Assembly: GCF_018139145.2 (NCBI RefSeq)
Contig: NC_059478.1
Location: 2,046,001 to 2,110,000 of the forward strand
Direction of reading: 5' to 3'
DNA length: 64,000 nucleotides
Origin: Gymnogyps californianus
Lineage: Eukaryota; Chordata; Aves; Accipitriformes; Cathartidae
This document shows, piece by piece, positions 36,448-47,850 of the stretch; the stretch's first letter is position 1; each line of letters begins with the position of its first letter. Position numbers and translations under genes: made by a program. Under the pieces are notes generated by a model. That model was not told the DNA's origin. It searched no databases and saw only the letters and a list, made by a program, of their open reading frames with translations.

Positions 36448-39400
36448 TCACAATACAGACTTCTGATATAATAAGGCCTTGTTTGGCCTTATTCGTAATG
36501 TTAATTCTTTATTTTGGTTTTGTTTTCAAGGGGCCGATATTACAACATATGCATTCGTATGGTTGAGCTTCTTTTGATACATGGCATGGACAAAGAAGTT
36601 CATAAATATATATTAATACGCGTATGTAGTGAATTAATTTATGCCAGTGTAAGGTCCTTTTTTATGCTGTGAAACATCAATTAAATGTATTTATTGAAAA
36701 AATGCTATTAAGAAACTGAAATGTATTCTTGTATTTGTAAAGCATTTGTAGAAATAAAATTTTCAGTTGTGAAAATACTGGTATAACAAGGTCATTAAAT
36801 CATGTCGGGGCGTATATTTTGTGAGCTTTTAACACATAAGTAATATTCAATTTCTGGTTTTGTTTCTTTGCTATCACTTGTTGTTAATTCTACTGTTATC
36901 TAGCAGATCTGTAGTAAACCCTTTTTTCTCTGCCTGCAACTTTCTAATTACTGCTGATCCTTGCTGCCTTGTCATCAAAACTGATATTTCTGTTGAGACT
37001 GATGAAACAAGGGATTGTCTTCCTGCCATTGGCTATTTTTTTTTTTTAATGAACGGATCTAGGTAACACAAGCAGAAAAAAAATCCTTCCTTTATTTGCC
37101 AAGTAGCTTATTTTTGTTTCAACAGGAAGCCAGCAAATATTTTATAATCAGGAAATGTGCTTTGTGTGGGGAGTATTCACCAGAACCTAGGAAAAAAATA
37201 CACCTTTCTGCACTGCACATCAAGTTACATAGCAACAGATTTTGACCAAAAAAAAATTAAATTAAAACCCACATCATCATTAGCTAATTGCACAAAGTCT
37301 CAACAAGAAAGATAAATTGCAAAGTACTAAGACCCAAATTCACTCACTGACTCAAGAAGTCACCAGTTCTGACTATGAAGTTTGAAGCACACTTCCAGCA
37401 CCAGCAGTTTCATGATATTAGTCTTTCTTTTCCTTGCCTTTCTTATAAGGGAGACAAAGAATATTCCTTCGGGCAGTGTGGCGCATTATTTACAATCATA
37501 GTCTTTGTTAGAGGGATTGATTGCTAGTGTTTCATTTTACCAGTAAAAATAAATACATTTTAATTGGGCACCCTTAGAATCTGCCTCAGAAGTTGCTTAA
37601 AAACTATCAAATAAATACATAAATATTTCTGTTATTAAATGAGACTCTTGGTTCCTGACAATAGATAAAAATCCAGTTTTCTTTGCTATGCCGCAAAACC
37701 AGTTTTCTCATAAACCTTGACCTTTTGCCTTAGAACTTCTGAAATTGAGCCAAAGAGTAACAAGCTCTTTCAGGAAAGCAGGAGAAATACAACATAATGA
37801 CCTTGCAATTTCCACAGTCTCAGCTAACTTAACCCTTGAAAAATGCTGCACTGAAGTGAATAAAGCAGATTATGAAAAACACTGACATTCAACATAGAAC
37901 CGGTTACACTCCTATAGTCAAAATGGTCATTGCACCAGAAGGTTGACCCAAAAGAGGGTAAAATAACAGCAAAAAAAAAACCCCAAACACATTTATTTTA
38001 CTTTGAAATCTAAGAGCTCTTCCAGCAGCTGAAGCTCGTCTCATTCTCAACATTTGGTTTCTACAGTAATAACATTCTTGTTAAAACAGTAGTTTGCCAG
38101 ACTTTAAATAAGTGCTTTTACTGAAAGTATAAGGATTAATCCTTTTTGCTATTACTTTCAATATTCTCTGTTAAAAAGCCACCCATATATGACATTTATA
38201 AATGTGTGTACACTACGTATTAATTCAAATTAAGCCCTGCAGTGAATAAAGCTAAGGCCCTTGAATTAAGCTATTTAATTCCTTTCCTCATGTAATTGCT
38301 GAGACTATTATTTAATGTCTCTTGTTTTTCTCTCTATTAATCTGTTTGCTTTACTAAATTGCATTCAGTTTTCCAACTCAGAAATTGTACAAAGGAGAGG
38401 GAAAGTAAAGATTTTAAACAAAGGAGTAATGCATTTATTTGGAAGAAGAAGTAAAAGGTGGCTGAGGAAACATCCAAATTATAGGGTACCTGTTACAAGC
38501 GGCCACCTATAAATTAGGGAAGAGCTGGAAAGGGTCAGTGAGGTGAGAGGACTATTAATAACGTGAAGAAAGATAACCAGGGACCTGAGCTGCAGTTGTA
38601 GCTCCAGTGGGTGTTGGACGCCACTGCCCCGGGGAACTGCACAGGACTGCAGCTCTGGCCAGGGTTGAAGTTGCTGGGTCCAGCCCAACCAGCGGACTGG
38701 AGCTGACAGAGGTGAACTGCTAAAGCCAAAACCACAAAATACTGTGCTTAACATTTTAATTTTAAGCACAGTTGTGTCACCAGGCTTTTCATATGCTATT
38801 GTAACTAATGGCTATGAACACCCACTGCAATGGTGAAAGCTCTAAAAAGCTTCTCCCCCTCAGTGTTATCTGCCCAGGTCATTCAGTTTGTGAATTATTG
38901 CTTGCATTTAGCATACAGTGGGTTTTTTTTTCCTTCTTTTCCTTTCTCCTGAAGGAAAGAAGCAGAGCAGAAAGGTTATGGTTCCTGTTCATTCAGTAGC
39001 TTTCTGGTGTAGCTCCAACGCTGTTGATACCACATTGTATCAGAAAATGCAGCAGGCTGCTGACGGGGACTGCAGAGGCCCACTACGTGCTTCAGATAGG
39101 ACAGATAGCTCTTCCAAAACAGGGATAAGGTATCGTGCCTGTAAATTGGCCTAGGATGTGTTGCCTTACATTAGACTCCACGCCAGTCCGAGAAGACTCA
39201 GCTCCTACGAAAGTGCAGCAGGAAAGGTTTGTTCCTATGACCCACATACCTCATAGGTTTCTAAGATTTTCCCATGACAATGTAGTTGTTATAAATACAG
39301 AATTACAATTTTTTGTAAAAAGCAATTTATCCAAGAAAACATTACTTAATTAAATAAATTAAGCCTTATTTCACTGTGATACCAATGGCTTTAATGTAGT

Positions 39401-40874
39401 CTGCAAGGACTGATTTCAGTATTCCTTTAAGTCTGCATACAAGGAACATGCATGTGTTTGAAGTTCGTGTTGTTCCTGGTATGACTAAAATATTCTGTGC
39501 AATAAGTAGGTAAAATAATTGTATCATTTCTGCAAATTAGTTCTATGTTCTGGAATGAGCTATGCTGTTGCAGAGAGACTTGCATTATTTTCTGTATTCA
39601 CAGTTTCCCTTCATACTGATAATTGCATACAAAGCCATTTCCACAATATTTTTCCCATCAGCTCAGAAAGCACCTCATGTTTTTCCCATGACATCAGTCA
39701 GCATGGACATACAGTGTGAAGGGCAACAGAAATAACATTGATCCCTGCTTTGAATTGCAATAAGTACGTGTGCTTCAGTGCTATCTGACTTCCTTAGGAG
39801 AAATCAGCACTGCTCATGGTCTGAGCCAAAATACCGCACAAAATGGTCTATTGTACTTTAATGTTATGCAATTACTGTCATTCTAGTGGGTAAAGAATTT
39901 CACAAAAAATATAGTCTTGATTTCAGATCCTTTCCACAAATTATAATCTCACCAATAAGTTTTTGATTGATTTGCATCAATCTGCCATTTTAAAGCGGAC
40001 AGACACACTTTCTGTCAGCAAATAGTAGTGTATGAGTAGTACACAAGCTTTTTGCCACAGCTATTTTCTCTGCTGTCTGTCACACAAAACTTCCTTGTGT
40101 ACGTTTTCTTAATACTGAGCTGATTATTCTGCCTGCACAACTTAACTTTAGGGAGCGTAGAAAGGAAGGAAAAAATAAAAGTCTTGTTTCTTCCTACCTA
40201 TTGCTAGATAGGGCTTTCTTTTTTCTTAAATTAGTGCTGTGCTCCAGGGTTGTACATCCTTTGCTGTACTTCCACAAGACTCTGGCCACAGCATCAATGA
40301 CAAAATCACACAAGGACATTTCACCAGCTAGAGAAATGGATGCTTGTCTGCTTCTCTTACCATGTGGTGATGGGAAGACTGGACCCGCTGACTTGAGTTT
40401 GCCCCACAGAGAACTTAAACAACTTGGCAATTTGACTTTTTGTGGGGTTTTTTGGACTTGTTTGGAGTTTTTTTTTTCTTTTCTCAATAAGCTCAGACTG
40501 TAATGCAATGTCTTCTTTCTGCCTGCGAGCTCCAGCATGTTTACATTTCTGTCAACAGCCGTGCACCAAGCTGGGTAGCCTGGTAAAACCACGTTAACAC
40601 ACCTTTCCATCAGGGGCTGCTTTCAAATGCAATTAGATGGCGTTTTTCCTGGCACCAAAAAGACTGTCTCTGGAGATCAACAGTGTGGGCATTTTGGTCC
40701 TCCCCATCTGACTCTGCCATGACACCACTTTTGTGCTCCCATATAGACCTGATATGAAAGCCCACTCTCTTCAGGTGGACTGTATTTTGTTGTGTCATGT
40801 AAACACCCAGAGGTGGCCCCGGCCAGAGAGTTCCCGTCTTATTTATGGTGACATCTGATGTACCCATAGGAAAT
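36448..40874. other. Single-copy stretch between two solo LTRs, no retroviral genes
   Basis: Checked for gag, protease, pol or env remnants because it lies between two similar LTRs of the same orientation. None of the reading frames resembles a retroviral protein. The part at 38520-38760 is GC-richer than the rest and unidentified. Otherwise AT-rich with short A and T runs (for example near 37030-37040 and 37971-37980). Confidence 0.55.
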
Positions 40875-41470
40875 GCACCTGCCGTGGTTTAACCCCAGCC
40901 GGCAGCTAAGCACCACGCAGCCGCTCGCCCACTGCCCCCCACCCCTGGGATGGGGGAGAGAATCAGGAAAAAAAAAACCTCATGAGTTGAGATAAAGACA
41001 GTTTAATAGGACAGAAAGGAATGAAAAACAATGATAATGATAATAATAATAATATGACAATAGCAATACTAAAAGAATTAAACTATACAAAGCAAGTGGT
41101 GCACAATGCAATTGCTCACCACTCGTTGACCGATGCCCAGTTAGTTCCCGAGCTGCGATCCCCCCTCCCAGTTAACTCCCCCCAGTTTATATACTGGGCA
41201 TGATGTCATATGGTATGGAATATCCCTTTGGCCAGTTTGGGTCAGCTGTCCTGGCTGTGTCCCCTCCCAGCTTCTTGTGCCCCTCCAGCCTTCTTGCTGG
41301 CTGGGCACGAGAAGCTGAAAAATCCTTGACTTAGTATAAACACTACTTAGCAACAACTAAAAACATCAGTGTGTTATCAACATTCTTTTCCTACTAAATC
41401 CAAAACACAGCACTATACCAGCTACTAGGAAGAAAATTAACTCTGTCCTAGCCGAAACCAGGACAGCACC
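40875..41470 (-). mobile_element. Solo LTR of the avian retroviral family with perfect target duplication (copy 4)
   Basis: The LTR body is 40880-41465 (586 bp), from TGCCGTGGTTTAACCCC to GAAACCAGGACA on the plus strand. It is flanked by GCACC at 40875-40879 and GCACC at 41466-41470. It is nearly identical to copy 3. The differences I see are mainly single CpG-type transitions, a longer A run and one extra ATA unit. A TATAAA box complement lies at 41186-41191. The private target duplication shows an insertion independent of copy 3. Confidence 0.93.
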
Positions 41471-44400
41471 AGTTAAATTTGAAAGCTCTCAGCAATCCAT
41501 CAGTAACTGCACAGCCGTCCGAAAAGCAGGCCTCCGCTTGGTATTCAACACCTTGTAACGCATGGTAATTTTGAGTATTTTTCTTTTCAGCCACATGCAT
41601 GAGCCATTGAATAGAGGGGGACAAATACCCCTTCTTCCTCTGGCGGCAGCCATTGGTGTGAGAGGGGATGCTACCATGTTAGGTTTAAGGAATATAAAGA
41701 GGTGTGTCTCTGCAAAGAGATGCCAGGCAGCAATATACTGAAAGGGATCCATAGGCATTCGCCTTTACATCGTCATGACTCTCTTCCACATGGACTGTGT
41801 GACAAATCACTGCCACCATCTCATTTCCGCATGATCTCAACATCTCCCTCAAAATTTTCACATCTTGTTCTCAATAATAACAAAGTTCTTTTGCAGGTCA
41901 AAAATCCTCTCATGATTAGTTGCGTCCCACACCAAGAATTGCTTTTTCTCCCTGAGCATCATGCTGTCCACCCTAAAATATTCAGGTGTGGGACAGAGTT
42001 CTGCTTTTCAGTGGTTTTAAAAATAGAGAAAATAAGCGTCTCTGAAGTATGAGCTATGCAGTGGGGAATGGGGACATAGTGCAATCTGTTACTTCTTGGT
42101 CTCTCTCCAAGCAGTCTATTACTTTCAAAGGTTTCTCTTCGCATAACTCTCAGTAGACCTCAGCTTTGCTTTAAGGAGGTAAGCTGATTGCCTCTTGTTC
42201 AAGCTATGATCTTCTCTATATTCTCCAGAGATCATAGTTATAGACTAATCTTGTAGCCAGAATCAATCTTTTACAAGCAGAAGACTATATTTGCATGCAA
42301 AAGCTTTTGGTTTAGGATCTTAGAGCTTTGCTCGCTGAGGTCTTAAGAGTAATTCTGATTTCTAAACTTTTTCCACACATTTGCTATTCACTTCATGAAT
42401 TTTCCTCTGGAGCATCCTCTGTTGTCCCTGATAAGATACAAGATAGTGACTCTGATGGCCACTAATCTGAAAGAGTAATTGTTTCTTAGATTTTTGTTTT
42501 GTTTAGTTCTTTTTTTTCTCTCCTATACACAGCTAGTAAATCTTTAGCTGGAATCAGCGTGATTACAGAAAAGACAAATCAGGTCCACTGTATACTGAAG
42601 TGTGCTGTGCTTGCAAATCGAAAACCTTATGAAATAAAGTTAGAAACTGGTTGAATGTCTGTGAACTAGAGCTACACTAGTTTCTTTAAACTCAATTAAT
42701 TTCAGCGAAACTCAGCCACTGACTGAGTTTATCGGAGTGGCAGAGAAGGGCTTTATTACTGTTGACTTCGGTTAAGAGAATGCACAATGAGATTCTTTAA
42801 ATTAGTTGAATGTGTTTGGACAGCTAATATCTCAAAATGTCTATTATCTCTATTGACTACAACACTACAGAATGTTATAAAATTAATTATATTCTTCATA
42901 GCTTAACAATGATTGCCTCATTTAGAAATATAATTACCTATCATTGAGGTTTTCAGCCAGAAGGGGTTTTTTTAGCAGTGTGTAACAACTTGGTTTGCCA
43001 GACTTCATTTAAATCCCTTGCCTCCTTCTCCCTGTAAAAGTTTGATATTTTAGGTGATTCTTTTTTTTTTTTTTAATACCAAAGTTTTATTCCAGGTATT
43101 TAATGTCATTATACACAAAGGACAGATTGACACTAAAATAGCAGCCTGGCTAATAAAACATGAAACCACCAAATGACAGCATGTTATGGGATGCTCTGTA
43201 ATATAATGGGATGGTGTGAGCAGTGTCCTCCTCCTTAAGATTTAAAAGCAGGACAAATTATTATTCAGGAACAAAAATTATAATCCATCTCCTAAAAGGG
43301 TCATGCAAAGAGACAGAAGTAATAAAATTTAAAACCTGAAGACCTTTTCCACGATTTCCCAAGAAAACTGTTTCAAGGATTTTTGTTCCTGTCTAAAATT
43401 ACGTTTGAGAAACACAACTATTGTTCCCACAGACACATCAAAACCAAACCCACCAGGTTTATCCTGATATGAACCATAATTTCTATGTGCAATTACAATG
43501 CATTAGTAGAGAAAATAATTGCTAAACATTGTCAAGCATAATTAGATGGCATCCATCTTTTGTAGACTAGTCAATTATCCAAATCATGGCAACCCTGCCA
43601 TCTTGTTCACAGGTTCATCCCTCCTCATCCAGTGAAGAAACAAGGAGTTGAGAAATATTGAAGAAAGGCAGAGAATATATTTTGTTACTATTATTTTTCC
43701 TGTAGACACTATTCTTTCTCCTTGATAGTATCAGAGATCATCATTCTCCAGAGCTATTAATCTGGCATGTGTATTGACATCGTGTGATTGTAAAAGATGC
43801 TATTTATTTCCTGCTGCCTTATAGCCCAAACAGAAAAGAAATACTGAGACGGCCCAAACCTTAGGAACAAAATAAGAAGAGAGGAAAATGATGAAGAGTG
43901 ATAATTTAAGTGCAAAGAGATCAGATCCTAATACTCGAGACATTGTTTTTGCTTAAAAACTACAGATTTCTTTTCAGGTTTAGCTTAAAATTAGAATTTG
44001 GATGTTTGGACTGAAGCCAATTTAGTAGGCAAGACGCTGCTTTGTTCCAAAATATTTTTTTAATAAAGCACACCACCAAAAATCGATGAGTCAGTAAAAC
44101 ACATACAATGAGTGTAACGCTTCCGTGGCTTTGCATTCCCTCTTATGGATGTAGGTGATTATGTAAAATACATCTGTAAAACGAACACAGGCTGCTTATT
44201 ACATAGACACAGTATGTCAAAACAAATAGCATAAATCTTTGTCTCCGAGTAGGGTTTTTTAGCATAACCCCTTAAATCCATTATAAAATATGACACTATA
44301 GAGATATAACATTATATACATTGCTGATTACTTTCACAACCACAGTGTCTAAATATGTACTTACATTGAATGTTTTAATACATGAACTATAACACCTGTA

Positions 44401-45502
44401 GAACACTTTACCTGAGCATCGGTGAAATTTTATTTCCATTTCAGGAATACCTCAGTTTACTAAAGTATCAGCATTATTCAGAAAACAAGTGCTCTTTAAC
44501 AACGTAATTATATCCACATAGTAAGATATATAGTATATAATTTAGAAATACATGAATGCCTGATGGATCTTGACAAGTGTGAATGTGCCAAACAAAATTT
44601 GCTCGACCTTTTTTCACATTCTTGAGTTACTAGAGGCTGTCCTTTGGAAGATTTTTTATTGTGCATTCAAACACATCAGGACCTCAGCATACAAAAACTG
44701 AAGCCCGTTATAGTCTGACATGATGTAAAGAACAAGCTGCTGTACCTAGGTGCAGAAATGAAGAGTTATTAAGCATTGTGGGGCAACCCCACCCCCCCAA
44801 AACCTAGGTTTCCAAACTAAAGGATAGTTTCCAAGCAATGGGTGTTGTGATTGACTCAACACAGGTAACAAGAAACATTTTGAAAACCTCAAACCCTCGC
44901 CAAGGGCTTCTCAATGAAATCACCAGGTACGGAGTATGCCTGTTTTATGATGATGGTCACGTAGTTTTACCAACCTCTAATGGTGTTAAGAACTTAGTCA
45001 ATATGATTTTTAAATGAAGTTGTGTACAATGTGAGGAACAAAGGCAATACAACCCACAGGTATGAAGAAGCTAGGAGAAGACTTTAATTAGGAAAAGCCA
45101 CACTGAGCACCTCTGCTTTTCCCTGGCAGATTTTGTAGTTAATGGACTTTCCCTTCCATCAGACATATAGACTAAGGCACCTGGTTCAGACAAGGACCCC
45201 AGAACTGGTCTTTTGGGGGACATTTTGCAGGCAAAATGCCTATCATAGCAGGTCTTGGTAGCAAGACGCAGAATGTTTTATTGGGGAATTTTTCTAAAAT
45301 TTAAATTTTGCATACAGCCTAGTGTTACACTATTTGACTAAAAGCTAATTAAAATAAACACAAAGAGCAGGCAAGGATCAGAGGAATGAAAGCAGGTGAA
45401 GGAAACTCAGTAACCTAATCACTGGAAACAGCACACTGAGTGTGCTGCTCCTAAATCCATCAGAGAAGATGAGCACCTTGTTCCTAGCATGAAACCAGGG
45501 AG
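41471..45502. other. Single-copy AT-rich stretch, no gene seen
   Basis: No gene, LINE or LTR is recognisable. A T run lies at 43061-43074. Sequence at about 42660-42990 and 44040-44260 is repeat-free and could hold conserved non-coding elements, without further support. Confidence 0.5.
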
Positions 45503-46105
45503 GTGATTGTCCTGGTTTCAGCTGGGACAGAGTTAATTTTCTTCTTAGTAGCTGGTACAGTGCTGTGTTTTGGATTTAGTGTGAGAATGATGTTGACAAC
45601 ACACTGATGGTTTAGTTGTTGCTAAGTAGTGCTTATCTTAAGCCAAGGACTTTTCAGTTTCCCATGCTCTGCCAGCAAGCAGGTGTGCAAGAAGCTGGGA
45701 GGGAGCATGGCCGGGGCAGCTGACCTGAACTAGCCAAAGGGGTATTCCATACCATGGAACGTCATGCCCAGTATATAAACTGGGGGGAGTTGGCCGGGAG
45801 GCGCGGATCGCTGCTGGGGCATCGGTCAGCGGGTGGTGAGCAATTGCATTGTGCCTCACTGGTTTTTTTTTCCTTCCCCCCCCTCCTTTTTTTCTTATAT
45901 TCCTTTTCATTACTATTATTATTATTATTATATTTAATTATTACTATTGTTAGTATTACATTTTACTTTAGTTATTAAACTGTTCTTATCTCAACCCATG
46001 AGTTTTACTTTTTTTTTTTTCCTTTCCTCCTCCTCCCCCCCACTGGGAGGGGGAAGCGGCTGCGTGATGCTGAGTTGCTGGCTGGGGTTAAACCACGACA
46101 GCGAT
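45503..46105 (+). mobile_element. Solo LTR of the avian retroviral family, plus orientation (copy 5)
   Basis: The LTR body is 45508-46100 (593 bp), from TGTCCTGGTTTCAGCTGGG to GGGTTAAACCACGACA. The ends form an inverted repeat TGTC(C/G)TGGTTT. Flanks are GTGAT (45503-45507) and GCGAT (46101-46105), a target duplication with one change. In transcription order it shows a CGTCA half-site (45760-45764), a TATATAAA box (45772-45779), then a TTATTATTATTA tract (about 45914-45931) and an ATTAAA poly(A)-type signal (45974-45979). It belongs with copies 3 and 4 by its TAGTAGCTGGTACAGTGCTG region but lies in the opposite direction. No viral gene is beside it. The next element starts about 130 bp downstream. 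Confidence 0.93.
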
Positions 46106-46229
46106 TCAGTAAAAGGACTCCTCTGCACACGGGCTGGGGACCGCTGCGCAGGCATGCAGCAGCACAGGACTCGCTGCAGGATGCAGCAAGAAGAGAAGTT
46201 TGGGATGGAACCAAGAGGGCTTTGTGACT

Positions 46230-46445
46230 GTGTAAAACTTCTTACGGGATGTTTTAGGGGGATTACGGAGATGTGAAAGACTTAATATCGGATGTTCAGG
46301 GAAAGGACAAAGGCAGGCAAAAAGGAGGGATCAAGGTGGAAAAACAGAAGGAAAAAGGGATGAAAGGGGCCAATCAAATGTAAACATGAGATCAGTCAGC
46401 ACGCTTGCCTGACTGAACCCCGTGCTTGGTCACTGCAGTCTGTCC
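46230..46445 (+). repeat. Unclassified dispersed repeat, copy 2
   Basis: Second copy of the repeat at 13600-13830, with the same ordered phrases (GGAGATGTGAAAGACTTAAT, CAAAGGCAGG, GGGATCAAGGTGGA, TGTAAACATGAG, GGTCACTGCAGTCTGTCC) and about the same length. It is cut off at about 46445-46480, where a CR1 begins, and on its left by the sequence next to LTR copy 5. The upstream GC-rich part (46110-46230) may also belong to it. Confidence 0.55.
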
Positions 46446-46481
46446 CACAGTCTTATTAAATTTATTTCTAACTATTTTTAG

Positions 46482-47759
46482 TCAGACTTACCTGTCAGCC
46501 TCACCTCTGCTCCTGGGAATATCATGGAACAGATTCCCACAGAAGCTATGCTAAGGCACATGGAGGACAGGGAGGTGATTTGAGACAGCCAGCATAGCTT
46601 CACCAAGGACAAGTCTTGCCTGACCAATGTCATGGCCTTGTATGGTGGAGTGACTACATCAGTGGACAAGGAAAGAGCCATGGATGTCATCTATATGGAC
46701 TTCTGTAAGGCCTTTGACATGGTCCCCTACAACATCCTTCTCTCTAAATTGGAGAGATATGAACTTGATGGATGGACTGTTCAGTGGATAAGGAATTGGT
46801 TGGATGGTCACATCCAGAGAGTAGTGGTCAACGGCTCAATGTCCAGAGGAAGATCAGTGACGAGTGGTGTCCCTCAGGGGTCCGTATTGGGACCAGTCCT
46901 GTTTAATATCTTCATCAATGACATGGACAGTGGGATTGAGTGCACGCTCAGCAAGTTTGCAGATGACACCAAGCTGAGTGGTGTGGCTGACACACCTGAG
47001 GGACAGGATGCCATCCAGAGGGACCTGGACAAGCTCAAGAAGTGGGCCCATGTGAACCTCATGAGGTTCAACAAGGCCAAGTGCAAGCTCCTGCACCTGG
47101 ACAGGGCAACCCCCTGGTATCAATATAGGATGGGGGATGGATGGATTGAGAGCAGCCCTGCGGAGAAGGATGTGGGGGTACTGCTGGATGAAAAGCTGGG
47201 CATGAGCTGGCAATGTGCGCTCGCAGCCCAGAAAGCCAACACTGTCCTGGGCTGCCTCAAAGGAAGCGTGGCCAGCAGGTCGAGGGAGGGGACTCTGCCC
47301 CTCTCCTCTGCTCTCCTGAGACCCCACCTGGAGTACTGCGTCCAGCTCTGGGGTCCCCAGCCCAAGAAAGACATGGAGCTGTTGGAGCGGGTCCAGAGAA
47401 GGGCCAGAAAGATGGTCAGAGGGCTGGAACGGCTCTCCTCTGGAGAAAGGCTGAGAGAGTTGGCGTTGTTGAGCCTGGAGAAGAGAAGGCTCCAGGGAGA
47501 CCTGATTGCAGCCTTTCATTACTTAACGAGGGCTTATAAGAAAGATGGGGACAGACTTTTTAGTAGGGCCTGTAGCAATAGGACAAGGGGTAATGGTTTT
47601 AAACTAAAAGAGGGTAGATTTGGACTAGATATAAGGAAGAAAATTTTTACGATGAGGGTGGTGAAACACTGGAACACATTGCCCAGAGAGGCTGTGGATG
47701 CCCCATCGCTGGAAACATTCAAGGCCAGGTTGGACGGGGCTCTGAGCAACCTGATGTAG
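46482..47759 (+). pseudogene. CR1 ORF2 reverse-transcriptase remnant with one premature stop
   Basis: A frame open from at least 46488 is broken once, by TGA at 46579-46581 in the context [18 protein letters not shown]. Related CR1 copies usually have Arg (CGA) there, so a CpG C-to-T mutation is likely. From the Met at 46632 a 375-codon frame runs to TAG at 47757-47759. Counting from that Met, motif A is DFCKAFD at 23-29, [11 protein letters not shown] is at 78-88, and the catalytic FADD is at 109-112. The three catalytic aspartates are all present. The C-terminal segments [36 protein letters not shown] and [20 protein letters not shown] are complete up to the natural end. Endonuclease and ORF1 are absent, so it cannot transpose by itself. 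Confidence 0.92.
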
Positions 47760-47850
47760 TTGAAGATGTCCCTGCTTATTGCAGGGGGGTTGGACTAGAT
47801 GACCTTTAAAGGTCTCTTCCAACCCAAACTATTCTATGATTCTATGATTC
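46482..47850 (+). mobile_element. CR1 LINE, 5'-truncated, best preserved copy in the window
   Basis: It begins within the reverse-transcriptase N-terminal region ([16 protein letters not shown] in frame from 46488) and runs to the complete CR1 3' end with GGTTGGACTAGATGACCTTT and the ATTCTATG-type tail at 47830-47850. The length is about 1.37 kb, against roughly 4.5 kb for a full CR1. No target duplication is apparent, as is usual for CR1. It is very similar to the copy at 22789-23778, so both belong to one relatively recent subfamily. Confidence 0.93.

Noticed and set aside
40194..40610. A 138-codon minus-strand protein
   Set aside because: No conserved motif, low-complexity parts, and no neighbouring exon pattern.
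35866..41465. A provirus bounded by LTR copies 3 and 4
   Set aside because: Each LTR has its own perfect 5-bp target duplication and the interval encodes no retroviral protein.
46854..47519. A 221-codon minus-strand gene
   Set aside because: Antisense shadow of the CR1 frame at 46632-47759, matching the equivalent shadow at 22.6-23.4 kb.
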